Origin: an uncultured Campylobacter sp.
GTDB taxonomy: Bacteria > Campylobacterota > Campylobacteria > Campylobacterales > Campylobacteraceae
Direction: 5' to 3'
Assembly: GCA_900319915.1 (NCBI GenBank)
Contig: ONQI01000010.1
Location: forward strand, 1 to 32,630
Length of the DNA: 32,630 bases
The notes below the pieces were generated by a model, which made no database searches, had not been told where the DNA came from, and saw only the letters and a list, made by a program, of their open reading frames with translations. Position 1 is the stretch's first letter; each line of letters opens with the position of its first letter. Of the stretch, positions 1 through 7,042 are shown piece after piece. Position numbers and translations under genes: made by a program.

Positions 1-1815
1 CTCGAAAGCCCTTTATTTCAAGCCTTTTTCAGCACTTATGTGCCGGAGAAGGCTTTTTCTGTTTGTATCAAAGACAGCGTCTTTATAAATCCAGCCTGTG
101 GTTCTGGTGGTATGTTTATCCAGTCTGCAGAACTTGTAAAAGCTGAGCAAGGAGATATTACAAGAGTTCAGGTTTACGGTCAGGAAAAATAACCTGCTAC
201 ATATCGTCTTGCAAAAATGAATCTTGCACTTAGAGGAATAAGCCACAACCTTGGTGATATTGCAGATTCTTCATTCCTTAATGACCAGCACAAGGGATTG
301 TATTTTAATTACATTTTGAAGAACGATGCCCGCTGGGCTGATTATGTTACACCACCAGAAAGCAATGCAAACTATGCATGGATTTTGCACATGCTTTATC
401 ATCTTGATAAGGCTAATGGTGTTGCTGGGTTCCTTCTTGCAAACGGTGCTTTGAATGACAGTGATACTTTGGAAATAAGAAAAAAGCTTATTCAAAATGA
501 TAAGGTTGAGGCTATAGTAGTTCTTCCTCGTGAGCTTTTTATTACAACTGATATTTCTGTAACGCTCTGGATTTTGAATCAGAATAAGAAAGGCGGAGAA
601 TATCACAATAGAAAACTTAGAAAACGTGAACATGAAATTTTGTTTATGGACTTAAGACAGTGGACTGAAAACGCTGTTAAGAATGAAAACAAAAAGAAAG
701 TTCGACTTATTCCGGAACAGATTGAAAAAGCTGCAGAAATATATCACACCTGGCAGACAGTTGGAATATTGAAAGATTTGTTTGTGAACTACGATATTAC
801 ACCATTCTTGAACCCTAATGCTGATCCATACGACAGATATAGACTTTTGGCAAAAGCTACGGAATATGTGTTTACTTCTGCACAGATTTTAAAAACTGGA
901 AAAGGCGGAAAGAACGCTGTTACTTTTAAGACATACTTCTTGCAAGCTGTAAAAAGACTTAGAGCTTCTTATGATATTGCACAGCCGTCTGGAAATCTTA
1001 GCGAAGAAGAATCAGCACTTGCACAGTGTTTTATGGCTATTGCTGGATTTGTTCGCAAGATGAGTGGCACAGATGCACCAGATACAGATACTATGAATAA
1101 ACAAGTTTCAAAAATGGTTGAAGAAGCATTGAAATACAACAAGGTTGAGAATGTTTTTGAGACTGGTGTTGAAGAAGAACTTTTTACTCCTGAATATTTT
1201 GACAGACTTGCTGATATAAAACTTCCTGCAACAAAGCTTGAACTTTTGATTAAGATGCTTAAAAAGCAGATTAAAGAATATGGAAAAACAAACGGCATTG
1301 CTGCGAAGACATTCCAGGAAATGCTTGAAAAAACTATTGAAGAATACCATGAAAGAAGAAAACTTGTAAGTACTGCAGAAGCTGGAGCAATTGGTAATGC
1401 TACTACAGACCGGCTTATTAAAAATGCAACAGCTCAGGCATTGGAAATTCTTAAGAAGATGAATGAAAGCAGAGAAAGTTTCAGGAAAATGGGATTAACT
1501 TTTGAGGAAAAGGCTTTCTATGACATTTTGATTGCTATGCGAGACCAACATAATTTTGTTTATGGTGAAGATAAAGAAGTTAATGGAGTTATTATCAATG
1601 AGAAATGCAAAGACCTGGCTATAAAAGTAAAAGCTCTTATTGATGAAAAATCCTCTTATGCGGACTGGTTGAATAATAGTAATGTTCGTGCTCGATTGGA
1701 ACAGGATGTTAAGATTTGTTTAATTAAGAATGGATATCCGCCTACTTATTCAAAAGATGTGTTTAAAAGGGTTATGGACCAAGTGAAGAATTTTAAGGAA
1801 AATGATATTTCTTAG
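1..1815 (+). pseudogene. Decayed type I restriction-modification remnant: hsdM fragment fused to hsdR C-terminus
   Basis: One reading frame carries pieces of two different type I R-M subunits. From about 85 it reads the HsdM motif I (NPACGSGGM) and the GQE segment, then an in-frame TAA at 190-192, then continues as HsdM (RLAKMNLALRGI, ESNANYAW, LLANGALN, and the PEQIEKAAEIYHTW region near 720-755). The NPPF/NPPY catalytic motif IV expected between YI and NDARW (about 313-323) is absent, as if 15-20 codons were deleted in frame. From about 770 the protein is no longer HsdM. It matches the C-terminal part of HsdR (FLNPNADPYDRYRLLAKA, the LEKTIEEYH stretch, GLTFEEKAFYDIL, KNGYPPTYS), ending at 1815. 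The S subunit and the nuclease and helicase domains are missing. An ATG at 217 opens a 532-codon frame, but no working enzyme is expected. Codon use (AT-rich, AGA Arg, CTT Leu) differs from all downstream genes. Family assignment is from remembered motifs. Confidence 0.8.
21..60 (+). terminator. Strong hairpin with T-run, terminator-like
   Basis: Arms 21-30 and 45-54 pair over 10 positions (two are G-T wobbles), followed by an A-C mismatch and an inner GCAC/GTGC stem around a TTAT loop, then TTTTCT. This is the shape of an intrinsic terminator reading rightwards. It lies just upstream of recognisable HsdM sequence, so codons before about 80 may not belong to the methylase at all. Confidence 0.5.
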
Positions 1816-1832
1816 TGCATTGCCAGAAAATA

Positions 1833-1866
1833 AACAATTAACGATCGCTAAATGAGCTAAATTGTT
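1833..1866. other. Imperfect inverted repeat at the foreign/native boundary
   Basis: AACAATT (1833-1839) pairs with AATTGTT (1860-1866) around a 20-nt interior that itself holds GCT and AGC. It lies in the 96-bp gap where the AT-rich remnant ends and Campylobacter-like sequence starts. It could be a weak terminator or a chance structure. Confidence 0.25.
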
Positions 1867-1911
1867 GCGAGTCTGAGCGCGGTTTTTGTCGTGGCGCTTT
1901 TCAAATTTGAA

Positions 1912-2613
1912 TTAAAGCGCGGTTTTGGCGTGATTTAAATCCCAATCTATCGGCGTCGCGCCTTGGGCGATTAAGTATTCGTTGCATTTTGAAAAGTGCC
2001 TGCACCCAAAAAACGCTCCGCGCGCGAGCGGGCTAGGGTGAGCCGCCGTGAGGACGAGGTGGCGGCTAGAGTCTATGAGTGGGGCTTTGGCTTTAGCCGG
2101 ATTGCCCCAGAGCATAAACACCACGCCCGATTTTCGCTCGCTTAGAGCGCGAATGGCGGCGTCCGTGAAACGTTGCCAGCCAAAGTCTTTGTGGGAGTTG
2201 GGCTGACCCGCCGCGACGCTGAGGGTGGCGTTTAGCAGTAGCACGCCTTGCTTCGCCCAGTAAGTAAGGTCGCCGTTATTTGGCTCGTCTATGCCTAAAT
2301 CAAATTTGATTTCTTTGTAGATATTAACAAGGCTCGGCGGCACGCGCACACCATTAGGGACAGAAAACGACAGCCCCATCGCCTGTCCCGCGCCGTGATA
2401 TGGGTCTTGACCGAGGATTACGGCTTTGACAGAGTCGAATGGTGTGAGATTAAAAGCGTTAAAAATGAGATTGTTTGGAGGATAGACCGTGCCGGCTTTC
2501 AGCGCGGAAATCAAATTTGATTTAATCGTAACAAAATAAGGGTCGAGAAACTCGCCTTTTAAGGCTTGTTTCCAACCCTCTTCGATTCTTACTCTTTCGA
2601 GGTCGATTTGCAA
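1912..2613 (-). CDS. ung: Uracil-DNA glycosylase, family 1
   Basis: The 233-residue protein removes uracil from DNA as the first step of base excision repair. The catalytic loop GQDPYHG is at residues 68-74 (general base Asp70), the uracil-binding LLLNATLSV segment at about 125-133, and the minor-groove loop HPSPLA at 192-197. Length is normal for the family. The start is TTG at 2611-2613 with AAGAGG upstream that overlaps the end of rplT. No ATG would keep the conserved N-terminus. It lies 13 bp after rplT on the same strand, so it is probably co-transcribed with the ribosomal protein genes. A TTCAAATTTGAA copy abuts the stop codon. Confidence 0.95.
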   Translation of the reverse strand: MQIDLERVRIEEGWKQALKGEFLDPYFVTIKSNLISALKAGTVYPPNNLIFNAFNLTPFDSVKAVILGQDPYHGAGQAMGLSFSVPNGVRVPPSLVNIYKEIKFDLGIDEPNNGDLTYWAKQGVLLLNATLSVAAGQPNSHKDFGWQRFTDAAIRALSERKSGVVFMLWGNPAKAKAPLIDSSRHLVLTAAHPSPLARGAFFGCRHFSKCNEYLIAQGATPIDWDLNHAKTAL

Positions 2614-2626
2614 AGCGCAAAACCTC

Positions 2627-2980
2627 TTAAAGAGCCTTTTTAGCCGCCTCGACGACTTTCGCGAAAGCGTCCGCGTCGTTCATTGCGAGGTTTGCCAAAA
2701 CTTTTCTGTCAAGCGCGATGTTTGCTTTTTTGAGTCCGTTCATAAACTTAGAATAGCTGATGTCGTTTAGTCTGCAAGCCGCGTTGATTCTGATAATCCA
2801 TAGTTTGCGGAAGTCGCGTTTTTTCGCTTTGCGATCGCGGAAAGCATAGACTAGACTGCGTTCTAGTTGTTCTTTTGCTTTTCTGAAATGTCTGTGGCGC
2901 GCGCTGAAAAAGCCGCGTGCTAGTTTGAGGACTTTTTTGTGGCGTGCGTGGCGAACGACGCCGGTTTTAACTCTTGCCAT
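2627..2980 (-). CDS. rplT: 50S ribosomal protein L20
   Basis: This 117-residue basic protein binds 23S rRNA early in large-subunit assembly and represses its own operon in other bacteria. The N-terminal [16 protein letters not shown] and the central [20 protein letters not shown] are diagnostic, and the length is full. It follows rpmI by an 88-bp spacer that contains a hairpin built around the dispersed palindrome (3018-3042). infC, the usual third member in many bacteria, is not adjacent. Confidence 0.98.
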   Translation of the reverse strand: MARVKTGVVRHARHKKVLKLARGFFSARHRHFRKAKEQLERSLVYAFRDRKAKKRDFRKLWIIRINAACRLNDISYSKFMNGLKKANIALDRKVLANLAMNDADAFAKVVEAAKKAL

Positions 2981-3017
2981 AATTTTCCTTTCAAATTTGG
3001 CGCCCTAGCGGGACTTT

Positions 3018-3042
3018 CCCTAGATTCAAATTTGAATTAGGG
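3018..3042. other. Extended palindromic hairpin between rpmI and rplT
   Basis: CCCTAG at 3018-3023 and TTAGGG at 3037-3042 extend the TTCAAATTTGAA core (3025-3036) into a near-perfect 25-nt hairpin with one bulged base. It lies in the transcribed spacer of the L35-L20 operon, a place where L20 autocontrol or transcript processing is plausible. No U-run follows on the minus strand, so full termination is unlikely. Confidence 0.5.
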
Positions 3043-3068
3043 GGTTTGAATGACTACTCGTCAAAAAC

Positions 3069-3260
3069 TTATTTGCAAAGCATTTTTTTGACCGCTTTTA
3101 CGTTCGTGCTGTCGACGTAGTGCGGACCGCGAAGCTCTCTTTTGCGCTCGGTCGGTTTTTTAGTAAGGATGTGACTGCGGAAAGCAGAACCTCTCTTAAT
3201 CTTGTTTTTACCGACTTTAAAGCGTTTAGACGCGCCGCGAATTGACTTCATTTTTGGCAT
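3069..3260 (-). CDS. rpmI: 50S ribosomal protein L35
   Basis: A 63-residue basic protein of the large ribosomal subunit. It begins [17 protein letters not shown] and carries the typical [13 protein letters not shown] core. The open frame extends 28 codons further upstream, but the start at 3258-3260 is chosen because MPKMK is the conserved family N-terminus and AAAGGA lies just upstream of it. The extension would cross the TATAAT promoter element at 3294-3299. It forms an operon with rplT. Confidence 0.97.
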   Translation of the reverse strand: MPKMKSIRGASKRFKVGKNKIKRGSAFRSHILTKKPTERKRELRGPHYVDSTNVKAVKKMLCK

Positions 3261-3293
3261 GCTAAATCCTTTAAAATTTGAAAATAGAGCGCG

Positions 3294-3299
3294 ATTATA
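3294..3299 (-). promoter_or_regulatory. -10 element of the rpmI-rplT-ung operon
   Basis: On the minus strand the sequence reads GGGTATAATCG, a perfect TATAAT with an AT-rich upstream tract, placed about 34 bp before the rpmI start. No -35 box is evident, which is usual for sigma-70 promoters of Campylobacterota. Confidence 0.7.
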
Positions 3300-3361
3300 C
3301 CCAAAAATGAATAAATTTAAGATAAAGCGGCGCGAGTGGTTCAAATTTGAATTGCGCAGAT

Positions 3362-3400
3362 GAGCAAAGCTTCTCTTTGCGCTCGGGGCTCGCCGCCCCG
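3362..3400. other. Two adjacent hairpins in the rpmI/guaA divergent spacer
   Basis: GAGCAAAG (from 3362) can pair with CTTTGCGCTC ending at 3384, with a two-base bulge. CGGGGC (3384-3389) pairs with GCCCCG (3395-3400) around a 5-nt loop. The genes on both sides diverge, so these are not simple terminators. They could belong to a leader or a small RNA. Palindrome copies flank them at 3340 and 3453. The rest of the spacer holds only the two promoters. Confidence 0.3.
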
Positions 3401-3481
3401 AAACCCCGCGCTTCGCGTGATTTGTTCGACTTGCGCGGACTGAATTTATTGTTTCAAATTTGAATTTAATCCAAAATTCGC

Positions 3482-3487
3482 TACAAT
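3482..3487 (+). promoter_or_regulatory. Probable guaA -10 element
   Basis: GCTACAAT, with TACAAT at 3482-3487, precedes the guaA start by 32 bp. AAGG at 3509-3512 serves as ribosome binding site. A degenerate copy of the palindrome lies between them. Confidence 0.55.
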
Positions 3488-3519
3488 TTCATCGTTCAAT
3501 TCAAATTTAAGGCAAAACA

Positions 3520-5052
3520 ATGGAAAACGCAGATATTTTGGTGCTGGATTTCGGCTCCCAATACACGCAGCTCATCGCGCGCAGACTACGTGAAGAGGGC
3601 GTATACACGGAGCTCATTCCGTTTAACGCGAGCATAGAAAAAATCAAAGCCAAAAACCCGCGCGGCATCATCCTAAGCGGCGGTCCGGCGAGCGTCTACG
3701 CCAAGGACGCGTATTTTTGCGACGAGGGCGTGTTTAGCCTCGGCGTGCCGGTGCTTGGCATTTGCTACGGTATGCAGCTAATCGCCCATCGTTGCGGCGC
3801 TTCGGTCGTCCCGGCGGCTAAAAAAGAATACGGCAAAGCCGCGCTCAAAATCGCTCAAAAACACCCGCTATTTGAGGGCGTCAAGGACGGCTCTACCGTG
3901 TGGATGAGCCACGCGGACAAGGTCGAGAGCTTGCCGACGGGCTTTACCACGTTAGCTACTAGCGAGAGCAGCGAATACTGCGTGTTTGGCGACGATACGC
4001 GCAAAATCTACGCCATGCAATTTCACCCCGAGGTCGTCCACAGCGAGTTTGGCACGACCATACTCAAAAACTTCTCCAAAATTTGCGGACTTTCTAGCAC
4101 GTGGAATATGGGAAGCTTCGCCAAAGACCAAATCGCAAAAATCCGCGAAAAAGTGGGCGACGATAAAGTGCTTTGCGCGGTGAGCGGCGGCGTGGATAGC
4201 TCCGTTACGGCGGCCTTGCTCGCTCACGCCGTGCCAAAAAATCTCATCGTCGTTTTTGTCGATAACGGACTTCTTCGCACGAACGAGGCTAAGCAAGTAA
4301 TCGAGCTTTTCCGTATCAAACTTGGCGTGGATTTGATAGCTATCGACGCTAGCGAAAAATTCCTAAGCCGTCTAAAAGGCGTCACGGACCCTGAGAAAAA
4401 ACGCAAAATCATCGGCGAGACCTTCATCGAGGTCTTCGACGAAGAAGCCAAAAAACACGAAAACGTCAAATATCTCGCCCAAGGCACGCTCTACACCGAC
4501 GTCATCGAAAGCAGCGTGGGCGGCGCTAGCAAGACAATCAAGTCTCACCACAACGTGGGTGGATTACCCGACTGGATGAAATTTGAACTCATCGAGCCGC
4601 TCCGCGAAATCTTCAAAGACGAAGTTCGCAAGCTAGGACTTGAACTAGGTCTTAGCCGCGACGTCGTCTTCCGCCATCCATTCCCGGGGCCCGGTCTTGC
4701 TATCCGTATAATGGGCGAGGTCGAGCCTAGAAGTCTAGAACTCCTTCGCGCCGCGGACGTGATACTTCGCGAAGAGCTCAAATCCAGCGGCTGGTATGAC
4801 AAAACATGGCAGGCCTTCTGCGTGCTTCTAAACGTGAGAAGCGTGGGCGTCATGGGCGATAACCGCACCTACGAAAACGCCGTATGTATCCGAGTGGTGG
4901 ACGCTAGCGACGGCATGACCGCGAGCTTCTCGCGCCTCCCATACGACCTGCTCGAAAACTGCTCGAAGCGCATTATCAACGAGGTCGAGGGAATTAACCG
5001 CGTAGTGTATGACATCTCGAGCAAGCCGCCCGCAACTATCGAGTGGGAATAG
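3520..5052 (+). CDS. guaA: GMP synthase (glutamine-hydrolysing)
   Basis: This enzyme converts XMP, ATP and glutamine to GMP, the last step of guanine nucleotide synthesis. The 510-residue protein has an N-terminal class I glutamine amidotransferase domain with the nucleophile Cys82 in GICYGMQ and the His/Glu pair in MQFHPEV. An ATP-pyrophosphatase domain follows with the P-loop AVSGGVDSS, and then the C-terminal dimerisation domain ending in PPATIEWE. Length and domain order are complete. It has its own promoter, diverges from rpmI, and is separated from the next gene by 159 bp containing two inverted repeats. Confidence 0.98.
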   Translation: MENADILVLDFGSQYTQLIARRLREEGVYTELIPFNASIEKIKAKNPRGIILSGGPASVYAKDAYFCDEGVFSLGVPVLGICYGMQLIAHRCGASVVPAAKKEYGKAALKIAQKHPLFEGVKDGSTVWMSHADKVESLPTGFTTLATSESSEYCVFGDDTRKIYAMQFHPEVVHSEFGTTILKNFSKICGLSSTWNMGSFAKDQIAKIREKVGDDKVLCAVSGGVDSSVTAALLAHAVPKNLIVVFVDNGLLRTNEAKQVIELFRIKLGVDLIAIDASEKFLSRLKGVTDPEKKRKIIGETFIEVFDEEAKKHENVKYLAQGTLYTDVIESSVGGASKTIKSHHNVGGLPDWMKFELIEPLREIFKDEVRKLGLELGLSRDVVFRHPFPGPGLAIRIMGEVEPRSLELLRAADVILREELKSSGWYDKTWQAFCVLLNVRSVGVMGDNRTYENAVCIRVVDASDGMTASFSRLPYDLLENCSKRIINEVEGINRVVYDISSKPPATIEWE

Positions 5053-5086
5053 CGGCTCGTCTTTTCGGCTCTTTCGCGCGGGACTT

Positions 5087-5110
5087 GCGAAAATCTTGTT
5101 CGATTTTCGC
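5087..5110 (+). terminator. Hairpin downstream of guaA
   Basis: GCGAAAATC (5087-5095) and GATTTTCGC (5102-5110) form a perfect 9-bp stem with a 6-nt loop, 34 bp after the guaA stop. No T-run follows directly, so termination strength is uncertain. Confidence 0.45.
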
Positions 5111-5151
5111 TTCGCGACGCGCGAAATATCTCAAAAATACTTCGCCTTAGT

Positions 5152-5203
5152 TTTTAATATTCAAATTTGAATCAACTCGCGCTTTCAAATTTGAATATTA
5201 AAA
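5152..5203 (+). promoter_or_regulatory. Perfect 20-bp inverted repeat overlapping the LUD gene ribosome binding site
   Basis: Arms 5152-5171 and 5184-5203 are exact reverse complements separated by 12 nt. Each arm contains one TTCAAATTTGAA copy extended by ATATTAAAA. The right arm runs into the AAAAGG ribosome binding site (5200-5205), 7 bp before the start codon at 5212. In RNA the hairpin would hide part of that site; in DNA it could be a double operator. Confidence 0.7.
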
Positions 5204-5211
5204 GGTAAATT

Positions 5212-5811
5212 ATGGACTTTTCTCAAATCAAACAAAATCTCGAAAAAAAGGGCTACAAAGTCCGCGTTTGCGCTAGCGGCGCGGAGGCTCGCGAATATAT
5301 CCGCGAAGTCGTGGGCGAAAAAAGCGTTGGCATGGGCGGCTCTGTCACGTTGCGACAAATCGGGCTTTTTGACGCTCTCGCGGCGAGGGGAGAGGTGTTT
5401 TGGCATTGGAGAGCCGAGGACAAAACGCAAGCGCGCCTAAAAGCGCGCGGCGCGCAAGTCTATATCGCCTCGCTAAACGCGATTAGCGAAGGCGGAGAAC
5501 TCGTAAACATAGACGGCGAGGGCAACCGCGTGAGCGAGACGTTTTACGGGCACGAGCGCGTGATTTTTGCGCTAGGCCGCAACAAAATCGCTCCCACGCT
5601 AGAAGCCGCCTTGTACCGCGCTCGCAACGTCGCCGCGCCGCTAAACGCGCGTCGTCTAGGTCGCGACACGCCGTGTGCGAAAGCGAGCGAGTTGCGCTGT
5701 TTTGATTGTCAAAGCAAAGAGCGCATTTGCAAAGGACTCGCGGTGTTTTGGGAAGCGCCGAAGGGTTGCGAATACGAAGTTGTCTTAATCGACGAGGATT
5801 TGGGATTTTAG
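5212..5811 (+). CDS. LUD-domain (LutC/YkgG-like, DUF162) protein
   Basis: The 199-residue soluble protein has the LUD fold motif GMGGSVTLRQIG at residues 40-51, the EGGELVNIDGEGNR segment at about 93-106 and a C-terminal cysteine cluster (Cys155, Cys163, Cys166, Cys173) that is typical of stand-alone members. LUD proteins are known from lactate-oxidation complexes (LutABC), but this one has no lutA or lutB beside it, so lactate use is only a possibility. Translation may be controlled by the inverted repeat over its ribosome binding site. hemD follows 38 bp later on the same strand. Confidence 0.8.
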   Translation: MDFSQIKQNLEKKGYKVRVCASGAEAREYIREVVGEKSVGMGGSVTLRQIGLFDALAARGEVFWHWRAEDKTQARLKARGAQVYIASLNAISEGGELVNIDGEGNRVSETFYGHERVIFALGRNKIAPTLEAALYRARNVAAPLNARRLGRDTPCAKASELRCFDCQSKERICKGLAVFWEAPKGCEYEVVLIDEDLGF

Positions 5812-5849
5812 CGGCTCGTTTGCGCGTAATTCAAATTTGAAAGGCTAAA

Positions 5850-6497
5850 ATGATTTATCTATGCTCGAACACTATCCCTACAAACCTCGGCGCGGACGTG
5901 ACGCACCTCGCGCTCGCGCAAATCAAATTTGAAACTTTCACTCTTGATTTTGCCGAATTTGGCGCGGCGATTTTCACCTCCAAAAACGCTCTTTGCGCTC
6001 TCGCCGCAAACGACGTAAAGCCCACAGACGTAGAGGTTTTCGCTATCGGCGAGGCGTGCGCGGCGGCGGCTAGGGATTTTGGTTTTGAGCGGGTCTACGT
6101 CGCGCAAAACCACCACGGACTCGAGTTCGCCCACGAAATCGCGCCAAAGCTAAAAGGCAAAAAGGCCGTCTTCGTTCGCGCCAAAGAGGTCGTCTCCGAC
6201 GTGGCGGGCGAGCTGCGCAAAAGCGGCGTAAATCTCGCCGAAATCGTCGCTTATCAAAATCTTAGCGCGCCTATTTCAAATTTGAAACCTCCGCAAGATG
6301 GCGCCCTCATTGTCTTCGCAAGTCCGAAAAACGCGAAATTATTTTACGAAAAATTTGGCTGGAAAAATAGCTGGCGAGCGCTCGCTATCGGAAACGCTAC
6401 CGCCGCCGCTCTTGGCGCGTTTTGCGAGCCCGTTATCAGCGAAAAACAAGATATAAATTATTGCTTAGATTTAGCGCGAAAATTAGTTCAAATTTGA
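5850..6497 (+). CDS. hemD: Uroporphyrinogen-III synthase
   Basis: Predicted to cyclise hydroxymethylbilane to uroporphyrinogen III in haem synthesis. The 215-residue protein shows the two-domain HemD pattern: IFTSKNAL near residues 40-48, VFAIGEACAAAA near 64-75, GKKAVFVRAKE near 108-118, IVFASPKNAKLF near 151-162 and ALAIGNATAAAL near 174-185. The family is poorly conserved, so the call rests on these dispersed segments and the length. The ribosome binding site GAAAGG overlaps the right end of a TTCAAATTTGAA copy at 5830-5841. An internal copy at 6275 encodes SNLK. It converges with the TIR-like gene. Confidence 0.85.
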   Translation: MIYLCSNTIPTNLGADVTHLALAQIKFETFTLDFAEFGAAIFTSKNALCALAANDVKPTDVEVFAIGEACAAAARDFGFERVYVAQNHHGLEFAHEIAPKLKGKKAVFVRAKEVVSDVAGELRKSGVNLAEIVAYQNLSAPISNLKPPQDGALIVFASPKNAKLFYEKFGWKNSWRALAIGNATAAALGAFCEPVISEKQDINYCLDLARKLVQI

Positions 6498-6500
6498 GGG

Positions 6501-6926
6501 TTAAAATCGCCCGATTCCAAGACTCGCCGTTTTACGATTGATAGCCCCTAAAATCTCGTCGTGACCAAACGGAATCTTGCTTCTGGCGTGACTATCGAGT
6601 TCCGGGGGGAGCAAAAAGCGTTCTTCGAGGGCGACCGGGATAATTTTTTTGCCCATTTCGCGCGCTTTGATGATTTCATAAGCTTGCCAATTTTTGTAAC
6701 CGATGTCGCGAAAACGCGGGTGTAAATCGTTGCTTTTGCGTCCCACGAGCACGAGTACGACGAGACAAGAGTGTATTTTGCGTTCGATTGATTTTTTGAT
6801 AAGAGCTGCGGGCGCGTCGGCGTGCTCCTCGCAGATAAATTGCAAGCGAGAACCGTAATTCCACGCGTCGAGCATATATTTGAAATTGTGATCGCATTCC
6901 CAGTTGAGCGAAACGTAAACTTTCAA
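6501..6926 (-). CDS. Orphan TIR-like (ThsB/DUF1863-type) protein
   Basis: The 141-residue protein fits the short TIR-like family that includes ThsB of the Thoeris defence system. It has a first beta strand KVYVSLNWE with a following His/Lys-rich helix, a hydrophobic strand SCLVVLVLVG at about 53-62, and the helix W80-QAYE84-IIKAREMGKK followed by strand IIPVAL. In ThsB relatives this fold makes an NAD-derived signal after phage infection. No ThsA-like effector or other defence gene lies nearby, so function is open. The start is TTG (6924-6926) with AAAAAGGA upstream and its own TAAAAT box. No transmembrane or extra domain is visible. Confidence 0.65.
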   Translation of the reverse strand: MKVYVSLNWECDHNFKYMLDAWNYGSRLQFICEEHADAPAALIKKSIERKIHSCLVVLVLVGRKSNDLHPRFRDIGYKNWQAYEIIKAREMGKKIIPVALEERFLLPPELDSHARSKIPFGHDEILGAINRKTASLGIGRF

Positions 6927-6948
6927 TTTTATCCTTTTTAAAATCGCT

Positions 6949-6954
6949 ATTTTA
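6949..6954 (-). promoter_or_regulatory. -10 element of the TIR-like gene
   Basis: The minus strand reads GGTAAAATAG, giving TAAAAT about 23 bp before the TTG start. This suggests the gene is transcribed on its own and not from mnmA. Confidence 0.5.
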
Positions 6955-7042
6955 CCGCTTTTCGCCTTAACGCGCGATAAACCGCTTTTTTGTCGCTTTC
7001 ACAAAAATTTCGCGAAAATCCGGCGAATAATTCAAATTTGAA

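Noticed and set aside
190-192. TAA as a recoded or selenocysteine-type codon in hsdM
   Set aside because: TAA is not used for selenocysteine, no recoding element is visible and the catalytic motif is deleted downstream, so simple decay is enough.
3261-3344. A 28-residue N-terminal extension of L35
   Set aside because: It would include the promoter region; the conserved MPKMK start has a good ribosome binding site.
3944-4487. Long minus-strand open frames opposite guaA, and similar frames opposite accD, dxs, fliG and others
   Set aside because: They follow the codon bias of the real genes on the other strand and show no family motifs or ribosome binding sites.
5212-5811. A lutABC lactate oxidation operon
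   Set aside because: Only the single LUD-domain gene is present; neighbours are guaA and hemD.
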